Program-made: the position numbers and the translations under genes
Source of the DNA: Paenibacillus sp. FSL R5-0623
Lineage (GTDB): Bacteria; Bacillota; Bacilli; Paenibacillales; Paenibacillaceae
Direction of reading: 5' to 3'
Assembly (NCBI RefSeq): GCF_037974265.1
Contig: NZ_CP150233.1
Span: forward strand, 5,766,001 to 5,830,000
Length of the DNA: 64,000 bases
Notes under the pieces: generated by a model
Told to the model about the DNA's origin: nothing
The model's input: the letters and a program-made list of their open reading frames with translations, nothing else
Database searches by the model: none
Shown here: piece by piece, positions 57,567-64,000 of the stretch
Numbering within the stretch: position 1 is the first letter of the stretch
How the letters are laid out: each line of letters starts with the position of its first letter

Positions 57567-58271
57567 TTAGAAGTTCATCTCTTGACGACTTAGTTCAGCT
57601 AACCCCTCTTCAACTTCGGTACGCGGCAAACCACCATGCTCCAGCTGTTCATCTGTGAGTTGGCTCAACCTTTCATAGAATGCCTGTACATCATCTCGGT
57701 AGCTCACCGGGAATTCATCACCAAGCTGGAGCAATCTGTACCAACTGTTCTCTGCTTGGTCGTAACGTCCTTGTTGTTCACGATAGAGGGCAAGCTGTCT
57801 TTCAGTCCGGGCAGGAAGTACATATTCTTTCGTGAGCCCCAATACACCCTCAACCCGTTCCGGTGCATTCAATAACTGGGGATTGGCGCCATGATTCAAT
57901 GCATACAGGTAAAAATGAAGTGATCTCATCAATCGAATGACAGCCTCATCCTCTGTGTCCATTCTCTCCTGATCATCTATGCCTTCCACTCTGGCCTTCT
58001 CTTGATAAATGTAGGCTTCTTCTTCAATCAGCCTGGCGGCTTGCTGCAGATTATCCACTTCGATAACTCCGCGAAAACGGAACATTTCAATAACATCCTC
58101 TGCTGGCAACGAGTTCAGTAGCGATAAGTTCAACCCAAACTGCCTACGCATCAGCTCATCCAGCTCAGACAATGCCTCGGTATGCTTACGCTGCTGTTTG
58201 AGCGTGAACACTTTGCCAATTGCTTCAGTCATTTCCTCCATCATGCGGAGCAGATAATCTTTTCTGAACAT
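57567..58271 (-). CDS. DUF6483-family protein
   Basis: 234 aa, mainly helical. FRKDYLLRMMEEMTEAIGKV at the N-terminus and two TPR-like segments later (RQLALYREQQGRYDQAENSW). ATG 58271 preceded by GAGGGGG. Function unknown. Confidence 0.72.
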   Translation of the reverse strand: MFRKDYLLRMMEEMTEAIGKVFTLKQQRKHTEALSELDELMRRQFGLNLSLLNSLPAEDVIEMFRFRGVIEVDNLQQAARLIEEEAYIYQEKARVEGIDDQERMDTEDEAVIRLMRSLHFYLYALNHGANPQLLNAPERVEGVLGLTKEYVLPARTERQLALYREQQGRYDQAENSWYRLLQLGDEFPVSYRDDVQAFYERLSQLTDEQLEHGGLPRTEVEEGLAELSRQEMNF

Positions 58272-58410
58272 GCTGTATGCCCCCTCATCTTTCGACCCTA
58301 TACATCCAATCGTTCTCATATCGTTCCTTTATATTTATTTTAATTCATGCCATGACAAAAAGCCAAAAACAAGACACGTACGTCTTTGCTCTGGCTGTAA
58401 ACACACTAAA

Positions 58411-58440
58411 CCCCTGCCTATCCCAAAGGGACATGGCAGG
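58411..58440 (-). other. Stable hairpin without clear T-tract
   Basis: CCCCTGCC and GGCAGGGG form an 8-bp stem with 14-base loop in the 271-base gap between the hydrolase and DUF6483 genes. On the minus strand only TTT follows, so termination is doubtful. Nothing else is seen in this gap. Confidence 0.4.
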
Positions 58441-58542
58441 GGCACGGTTGGAATGGAACTGGTTACTCCTCCTCCACAAGAGGTAGAATCATCCAGAAAC
58501 CAAACTATATTTTAATAAAATCAACATAAATCACTTCATCAA

Positions 58543-59334
58543 TTATTTTGATAATCCAGCCATGAATTGTTTAAAGACCTGAATTAATTCTTCAGGAGCT
58601 TCATACATGCTCATATGACCTGCACCCGCAATCACGGCTTGCACGATATGTGGCTTGTCACTTGTAAATGTACGTTCTGGCGGGATAACAGCATCCTTCT
58701 CTCCCGCAACCAGCAATACAGGTAAAGGTGTAGCCGATAACACATCGCGGCGATCCGGGCGTTCTCGCATAGCAAGTGCAGCACCAACAGCACCTTGAGG
58801 AGCAGTCTGGTATCCAATTTCCTTCACACGTGTTACATGCTTAGATAACGATTCCACATGTTCCGGTGCAAACAGTCCGGGAACCAGTCCATCTACAAAA
58901 TTTACGATACCTTCGGTCTGAATGGTGGATACAGCACGAAGGCGCTTTTCCTTAGCTTCTTCACTGTCCGGATAGGCTGTCGAATGGATCAGACCAAATG
59001 CATTCAAACGCTCCGGGTGACGTTGTGCAATCGAGAGCGCAATGTATCCCCCCATCGAGTGTCCCAAAAGGACCGCTTTTTCCACATTCAACTCATCCAT
59101 CAACTGTAATACATCGTTGCCCATCTGTTCGATGGTATAACTTCCTACAGGTGCATCTGTTTTTCCGTGTCCACGCAGATCAGGTACGATACAGCGATAG
59201 CTGCGTGCCAGTTCAGGTACGACCTCATCCCAATACGATGAACTGCCACAATATCCGTGGAGCAAAATGAGTGCTTCTCCCTTACCTTGTTCGGCATAAC
59301 AAATCGTTGTTCCATCACACATCACTTTTTCCAT
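58543..59334 (-). CDS. Alpha/beta-fold hydrolase
   Basis: 263 aa. Nucleophile elbow GHSMGG (Ser near 93), oxyanion HGYCGSSS, acid AGEKDAVIP and catalytic His in GAGHMSMYE are in order. No signal peptide, so cytoplasmic. Substrate unknown. Start at 59334. Confidence 0.9.
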   Translation of the reverse strand: MEKVMCDGTTICYAEQGKGEALILLHGYCGSSSYWDEVVPELARSYRCIVPDLRGHGKTDAPVGSYTIEQMGNDVLQLMDELNVEKAVLLGHSMGGYIALSIAQRHPERLNAFGLIHSTAYPDSEEAKEKRLRAVSTIQTEGIVNFVDGLVPGLFAPEHVESLSKHVTRVKEIGYQTAPQGAVGAALAMRERPDRRDVLSATPLPVLLVAGEKDAVIPPERTFTSDKPHIVQAVIAGAGHMSMYEAPEELIQVFKQFMAGLSK

Positions 59335-59394
59335 ATGAATCCCTCTCTCTGCGCGAATGATATAATTCAGGTTGTATATTATTAAGCCTACATA

Positions 59395-59952
59395 TCATGA
59401 ATGAAACGTTTGTCTCCATTTCCATGCTTCAATTGCGGCGTCTGCAATCGTTCGGGACATCCCCATGACGAAGTGAAGCGAGGTCATCTGCAAAATGGAA
59501 TAGGGCCTTGGTCCATTCGCATTAACCACAGCTGCTACACTGTATTGTCCAACAGGGGGTAGCTTACCTCCGACCGATTGGGCCGGGATGAGTGGGTTAT
59601 TCGAGAGATAGTATGTACCTACGGCCTGCTTGGGACCCAGACATGCATCAATCGCTATGATGGCATGGTGTGCAGGAATAAGTGCCAATTTCTTTTCCAG
59701 CGTATCTGCATCACAAGGGGAAGACAGCGTGCCAATTACGTTCTCCATTCCACTCTCTTGCAGTAAACTTCCTGTCAGTGGACCCAGAGCATCCCCGGTG
59801 GAACGATCCGTACCAATGCAGACAAACGTGATTTCAGCTGGAGAATGAAGTTGAACGATGTTTTTGAAAAATAAGACCAGATTCTCTGCCGGTACGCCTT
59901 TGCGGACTTCCCTTGCTTGATGGCGAACCATTTCTCGCTTATACGCTGCCAA
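59395..59952 (-). CDS. yyaC: Spore protein YyaC-like (GPR-family fold)
   Basis: 185 aa from TTG 59952, which has GGAGGGAATACAGC upstream; the GTG at 59973 precedes that site and is rejected. Key motif CIGTDRSTGDALGPLTG matches YyaC, a spore-former protein related to germination protease. IAIDACLGP and SVGGKLPPVGQYSV are also present. Expected only in endospore formers. Confidence 0.88.
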   Translation of the reverse strand: MAAYKREMVRHQAREVRKGVPAENLVLFFKNIVQLHSPAEITFVCIGTDRSTGDALGPLTGSLLQESGMENVIGTLSSPCDADTLEKKLALIPAHHAIIAIDACLGPKQAVGTYYLSNNPLIPAQSVGGKLPPVGQYSVAAVVNANGPRPYSILQMTSLHFVMGMSRTIADAAIEAWKWRQTFHS

Positions 59953-60110
59953 GCTGTATTCCCTCCAGTACACTCAGGTTTCCATGAAATCCTGTTGTTG
60001 TATCCATCATTGTAACCGATGCTTGGTTTCCTCGCAAAAGCATTAGCCTGAGCGCTTCCAATCATGATACAATAACAAGAGTTTCCGATACGGAAGGGAT
60101 GAACTTAACG

Positions 60111-60335
60111 ATGGATTTAACACAAGCAACAGCAGCCAATATGGAATATATGATTGAAGCGATCAAAACCAAACTTCGTATGGCAAGCGGTGCCGCCATG
60201 CAAGCTTCTTCATTCCCACTTGAGAAATACGAAGATCTGTTTGACCTGTATGAAATGATTCTGAGCAAGGAACATCTCAGTATCTCTGAAGTGGAAGCTG
60301 TCGCTTCGGAACTGGGTAATCTTCGTAAATCCTAA
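60111..60335 (+). CDS. DUF1128-family protein (YfkI-like)
   Basis: 74 aa. ANMEYMIEAIKTKLRMAS and KYEDLFDLYEMILSKEHL match the family. GGAAGGG lies 12 bases upstream of ATG 60111; ATG 60099 is an alternative. Divergent from yyaC. Function unknown. Confidence 0.85.
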   Translation: MDLTQATAANMEYMIEAIKTKLRMASGAAMQASSFPLEKYEDLFDLYEMILSKEHLSISEVEAVASELGNLRKS

Positions 60336-60343
60336 GCAAAAAA

Positions 60344-60384
60344 AGGACCTGTTTTCCACATCACCGTGGGAACAGGTCCTTTTT
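60344..60384 (+). terminator. Terminator of the DUF1128 gene
   Basis: AGGACCTGTTTTCCAC / GTGGGAACAGGTCCT stem (60344-60380), followed by TTTTT on the plus strand. Confidence 0.9.
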
Positions 60385-60431
60385 CACATGTTTATATTTC
60401 CAGACTATCCTTTACGGAATACATCCCATCC

Positions 60432-61157
60432 TTAAGGCAGGTCAACCAAAACAAATTCGGCAGGTTCACTGTCTGTGCTCGTGATTTGCAGATCACAGCT
60501 TTTGCGAATTCGTGCGGCATCCCCTGGCTTGAGGTTGAAGTTACCATCCGAACAATGAATCTCTACATGTCCACTGATCAGAAAAAGATGTGTCCGTCGA
60601 TCTTCGTGTTGCGGGTACATTAACTTCTTCCCGGACTCCAAATGGGACAGGTAACAGGTTACATCCTGGGAAATAGGCAATGCGCCTTCGCTTCCCTCGC
60701 CCCCTTGCCCGGATACAATCGGACATAGACGATTCAAATGCTCCTGCGGCTCTATTCTCCGATTCGTATAGGAAGGTTTCAGCATACGCTCCGATGGCAA
60801 AAACCACATCTGTAGGAAACGTACCGGTTCATCCGCTGACGGATTGGTCTCGGAGTGTTCAACACCCGTACCCGCACTCATCACCTGGACCGTACCTGGT
60901 TCAAGCAATTGTTCTGTTCCCATACTATCTGTATGTTTGAGTGTACCTGATATGACATAACTGACAAGTTCAAGATCATGATGTGGATGTTTCTTAAAGC
61001 CTTCTTGCGGCATCAGCGTGTTTTCATTATGAGCCAACAGACAGCCAAAATGGGCGTTGCTTGGATCATCATAATCCGCAAAGGAAAAGCTGAATTCACT
61101 GTGTATCCAACCTCGATCCGACGTGTGCCTTTCTTCCGATGTCACCACTTTAATCAT
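60432..61157 (-). CDS. Pirin-family cupin protein
   Basis: 241 aa. Two cupin domains; HPHHDLELVSYVISG gives the metal-binding His pair and Glu, with HSETNPS later. ATG 61157 is 8 bases after GGAGG. The family includes quercetinase-like YhhW proteins. Substrate not known. Confidence 0.9.
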   Translation of the reverse strand: MIKVVTSEERHTSDRGWIHSEFSFSFADYDDPSNAHFGCLLAHNENTLMPQEGFKKHPHHDLELVSYVISGTLKHTDSMGTEQLLEPGTVQVMSAGTGVEHSETNPSADEPVRFLQMWFLPSERMLKPSYTNRRIEPQEHLNRLCPIVSGQGGEGSEGALPISQDVTCYLSHLESGKKLMYPQHEDRRTHLFLISGHVEIHCSDGNFNLKPGDAARIRKSCDLQITSTDSEPAEFVLVDLP

Positions 61158-61295
61158 GTTCATCCACCTCCAAGGGTTTAGAGCTGCCACATTACCGCGG
61201 CAGTCCATGCGTGTATATGAATTGTATAGATGAATACCAGTTGGTATGCATCTTTACCCCGGGTCCGGCAACTCTAATCACGCCCCTTCTTAAGG

Positions 61296-62315
61296 TTATA
61301 CGCTATCTTCAAGTGAGTGGAGAATGAACTCACTATCTGCATGACCTACAAGGGTACCCGCATCATTTCGAATGCCCGATGGAAAGACTTCAGCCAGTCG
61401 TGCAATAGTTTGCTCATTGGAATAACCAATCTGTTTCAGAATGGATTGGGTAATGATGGCCCACTCTTCTTCGGAACCATCAAGTACCTTGAAGGTGATT
61501 CCCAGTCGTTCCTTCTTCAGGCCGAATCCGAATACACCCTTGAATCCACCTTTCGCTACTATATTATCGTCTTCCAGGAGTACTGAATCTACCCGCTCCG
61601 TGCCACCTACCATCAACGGATGTTCATTCATAGCTGATGTTATGGTCTCTACAGCTGTTCTTGTGGAAGGATCAGGAATAAGATCCGGACAAGCTAGCTT
61701 CAGATAAGCATTCGACAATGCCGACAACGGCAAAGAAAATACCGGAAAGCCGCAGCCATCCGTCCCAAGCTCAATCTCTTTTTCCTCAATACCTGCCAAG
61801 TCGGCAAAGGTTTCAAAAATCTCACGTTGTACTGGATGATCCGGTTCAGCGTAACTGCCCAGATCAACCTGCTTCATCTGACTGTACCCCAGAATTCCCA
61901 GATGTTTTCCGGAGCAGTTGTGCAAGATGCGCCGTTTCTCTCCTTGTGCACGTAACCATTGATTACGGCTTTCTTCATTAAGCGGATAGCTTGGTGCACA
62001 GATCAGGCATTCTTCTCCCAATCCGATCTTACCGGATAACTGCTCCAGCACCCGAATGTGTTCCGGTTCCGAACGATGCGAGGAGGACATAATGGCAATC
62101 TCCTGTGCTGATAGGCCATAGTGACTGGCAATTCCTGCCCGAATACCTGGAATAGCTTGAAAAGGTTTGGCAGATGAGCGAGTGAACGCTCTAAAATGAG
62201 GGTCACCAGCCGAGTATACGATTCGGCCATACTCATCCGTAATACTTATGTGTCCGTAGTGGGCGCATTCCATAACGCCTGCACGGTATTCTTTAATTAA
62301 CAAGGCACTCTCCAT
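61296..62315 (-). CDS. Asparaginase (type II-like, PF06089 family)
   Basis: 339 aa. RSSAKPFQAIP, MSSSHRSEPEH, HNCSGKHLG and the late segment VGGTERVDSVLLEDDNIVAK match the family of asparaginases distinct from classical AnsA/AnsB. ATG 62315 has AAAGGAGAG upstream; the longer frame to 62363 is not used. No signal peptide. Confidence 0.88.
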   Translation of the reverse strand: MESALLIKEYRAGVMECAHYGHISITDEYGRIVYSAGDPHFRAFTRSSAKPFQAIPGIRAGIASHYGLSAQEIAIMSSSHRSEPEHIRVLEQLSGKIGLGEECLICAPSYPLNEESRNQWLRAQGEKRRILHNCSGKHLGILGYSQMKQVDLGSYAEPDHPVQREIFETFADLAGIEEKEIELGTDGCGFPVFSLPLSALSNAYLKLACPDLIPDPSTRTAVETITSAMNEHPLMVGGTERVDSVLLEDDNIVAKGGFKGVFGFGLKKERLGITFKVLDGSEEEWAIITQSILKQIGYSNEQTIARLAEVFPSGIRNDAGTLVGHADSEFILHSLEDSV

Positions 62316-62492
62316 GCGAGTTCTCTCCTTTGTGCTCCCGATTTCATCTCTGCTTTGCGTCACGACGCCGCATGGGATATCTTAAATAGTATAGTACAAA
62401 AGCGACGTTTTTACAGTTTTTTCGACAGGCATTTCGGGTATAGCTTTATCATCTATGTTCATCTACTACAATAACTGAAGGAGAAACTCATT

Positions 62493-63194
62493 ATGCCGCG
62501 CAAAACGTATTCACCAGCCTCATTCAGTTCAAATTCCGGCACGTTATTACGTCCACTCCTCAACTGGGGTTTGGCTGGTCTGGCCCTCAGCGCATCAGTC
62601 GTATTCATCCTGGCAGGTCTGGGTGCCTGGTTGGGTGCTGATGTTATTATTCGTCTGGATGATCAAATTCAGCAATTATTTTATCTGAATTCAGTTTCAC
62701 GTCTTCATCTATTCCCTTACACTGCATTCATAACCGCACTGGGCTCATTCCAGATCTCTGCTGTGGCTGCAGGAGGTTTTGCTCTTCTTTTCTTCATACA
62801 ACGCAGTCCAAGGTTTGTTATATATGGATATGCGCTCACAGGAAGTTTTGCCATGATGTGGGTTCTGAACACGTTATTGAAGGAATTTTTCAGACGAAGC
62901 AGACCGGAACTGGATCATCTGCTGGTCGTTCACGGGTACAGCTTTCCCAGCGGACATGCCATGATCTCCATGGGCTTCTACGGCATGCTCTTTGTAATCT
63001 GGGCCATTGAACGACAGCGACATAACTGTTCCGGTGTGTGGCTTCCTGTTCTATGTGGTATCAGTTTTATTTTCTTGATTGGTATCAGCCGGATCATGTT
63101 GGGCGTTCATTATCCTACGGATGTATTTACTGGATTTACTGCTGGATTGGCATGGATCTTCTGCATGGTTAAAGGCATTAAACAAAGCCGCTAA
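62493..63194 (+). CDS. PAP2-family membrane phosphatase
   Basis: 233 aa. Six membrane segments. The three phosphatase motifs are intact: KEFFRRSRPE, PSGH, and SRIMLGVHYPTD. Likely acts on undecaprenyl- or lipid-pyrophosphate. Starts at ATG 62493 with GAAGGAG upstream. Confidence 0.93.
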   Translation: MPRKTYSPASFSSNSGTLLRPLLNWGLAGLALSASVVFILAGLGAWLGADVIIRLDDQIQQLFYLNSVSRLHLFPYTAFITALGSFQISAVAAGGFALLFFIQRSPRFVIYGYALTGSFAMMWVLNTLLKEFFRRSRPELDHLLVVHGYSFPSGHAMISMGFYGMLFVIWAIERQRHNCSGVWLPVLCGISFIFLIGISRIMLGVHYPTDVFTGFTAGLAWIFCMVKGIKQSR

Positions 63195-63328
63195 AGAATG
63201 AATTCCTCTGATTTCCAGTTCATTCATCCTCATCTTTATTGTTTCACAGGGTTGCACGGGGTTTATATACGAAGTAAGCAAACGCGAACAGACAACATCC
63301 TACATCAAGTTTAAAGGAGGCGGTTGTT

Positions 63329-63586
63329 ATGTGGGGCATCATTATCAGCATTGTGATGGCGGTCATCATCGGTTTGATCGGAGATGCACTAGCCGGTCAC
63401 AATATGCCTGGAGGCATCATCGGTGCAATGATTGCCGGATTTGCCGGAGCTTGGCTGGGAGCACTTTTGCTTGGTAACTGGGGACCGGTTATCGGTAACT
63501 TTGCCATTCTTCCTGCCATCATTGGTACAGCGCTCTTTGTTTTCTTGCTGGGGCTTGTGTCCAGACTGCTAAGACAGGCTGCCTGA
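63329..63586 (+). CDS. GlsB/YeaQ/YmgE-family small membrane protein
   Basis: 85 aa, glycine-rich with three hydrophobic segments; AGHNMPGGIIGAMIAGFAGA is the family signature. AAAGGAGGCG precedes ATG 63329. Stress-associated in other bacteria. Confidence 0.85.
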   Translation: MWGIIISIVMAVIIGLIGDALAGHNMPGGIIGAMIAGFAGAWLGALLLGNWGPVIGNFAILPAIIGTALFVFLLGLVSRLLRQAA

Positions 63587-63650
63587 TTCGGGCAACAAGG
63601 TGTTCGGTGTTTCGTATTTGTTTTTTAATTTGAAGAAGGAGTGATTAGAC

Positions 63651-64000
63651 ATGAATAAAGTAGAAGAACAATATCCTGTACAGACGGGTTCGACTTTCGC
63701 CAAAGGAATTTTCATCGGGGGTTTGCTGGGAGCTGCAGCAGCACTACTCTTTGCACCTAAACCGGGACGTGAATTACGTGGTGACCTTTCCGAGAAAGTG
63801 GGCATCGTTACTGACCGCACCAAAGAAGTGGCAACTGTTGTAAGTGACAAAGCCACTGAACTGGCTAAAACGGTCTCTTCCAAAACTTCCGATATTGCAA
63901 AAACGGTAAATCAAGGCCGCAATGATGTCATGGACTCTGTGAGAAAAGCGTCAGCTGATGTCGCTAACGAAGCATCCCGTGCATCGGATGAAGTGGCTGC
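63651..64000 (+). CDS. YtxH-domain protein, C-terminus outside window
   Basis: 116 codons are visible. A single hydrophobic segment (FIGGLLGAAAALLFAPKPGR) followed by LRGDLSEKVG and an Ala/Lys/Ser-rich helical tail. AAGAAGGAGTG precedes ATG 63651. YtxH proteins are general-stress associated; probably co-transcribed with the 63329 gene. Confidence 0.88.
   Translation, partial: MNKVEEQYPVQTGSTFAKGIFIGGLLGAAAALLFAPKPGRELRGDLSEKVGIVTDRTKEVATVVSDKATELAKTVSSKTSDIAKTVNQGRNDVMDSVRKASADVANEASRASDEVA

Overview
The window comes from a spore-forming Bacillota chromosome, most likely Paenibacillus. The evidence is: small acid-soluble spore protein SspI and the spore protein YyaC; a LiaFSR/PspA envelope-stress operon; a SigY-YxlC-YxlD operon; a large AraC-type membrane regulator typical of Paenibacillus; and a perR / ygzB / ygxA / rRNA / 15-tRNA block that matches the Bacillus subtilis rrnD-trnD neighbourhood. 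Nearly all genes are assigned from protein motifs read by eye; no database search was possible.

Region 1 (1-6.9 kb) is a type I restriction-modification locus on the minus strand. In transcription order it runs: an additional methylase-specificity fusion with altered catalytic motifs, hsdM, hsdS, then hsdR (cut by the window edge). A terminator-like hairpin overlaps the hsdS stop codon just ahead of hsdR, and two similar palindromes flank the operon promoter.

Region 2 (6.9-13.4 kb) is an accessory zone in decay. It holds a frameshifted nuclease-like gene, an intact Fic protein with an Xre-like partner and palindromic operators, an unrecognised ORF, a nuclease fragment with an in-frame stop, a Nudix hydrolase, an abortive-infection protein split into two overlapping ORFs, a GIY-YIG protein broken by one nonsense codon, and a stretch bounded by inverted repeats.

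Region 3 (13.4-29.2 kb) is core chromosome: TrmH-family rRNA methylase, KtrA/C-type potassium channel regulator, sspI, prfC, DoxX, zwf, ywmB, then an eight-gene Lia/Psp operon (LiaI-like, PspA, two PspC, PspA, LiaF, LiaS, LiaR) and a divergent AraC-type regulator.

Region 4 (29.2-37.6 kb) carries a degenerate duplicate of tRNA-Asn, a methyltransferase that overlaps a truncated gene end, 15 tRNA genes, 23S and 16S rRNA (all minus strand) and tandem rRNA promoters. I find no 5S rRNA gene in this operon.

Region 5 (37.6-64 kb) is mostly housekeeping: ygxA, ygzB, a GH18 protein, perR, DUF4097 and TM2-like membrane proteins, MgtC, gatCAB, the sigY operon behind a recognisable SigY-type promoter, a 268-bp miniature inverted-repeat element, an MBL-fold hydrolase, thioredoxin-like and DedA proteins, an O-antigen-ligase-like protein with a very GC-rich core, methyltransferase, hydrolase, yyaC, DUF1128, pirin, asparaginase, PAP2 phosphatase, a GlsB/YeaQ-type protein and a YtxH protein cut by the window end.

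The strongest candidate for something unusual is the four-gene type I locus with its extra methylase-specificity fusion, attenuator and twin operators.
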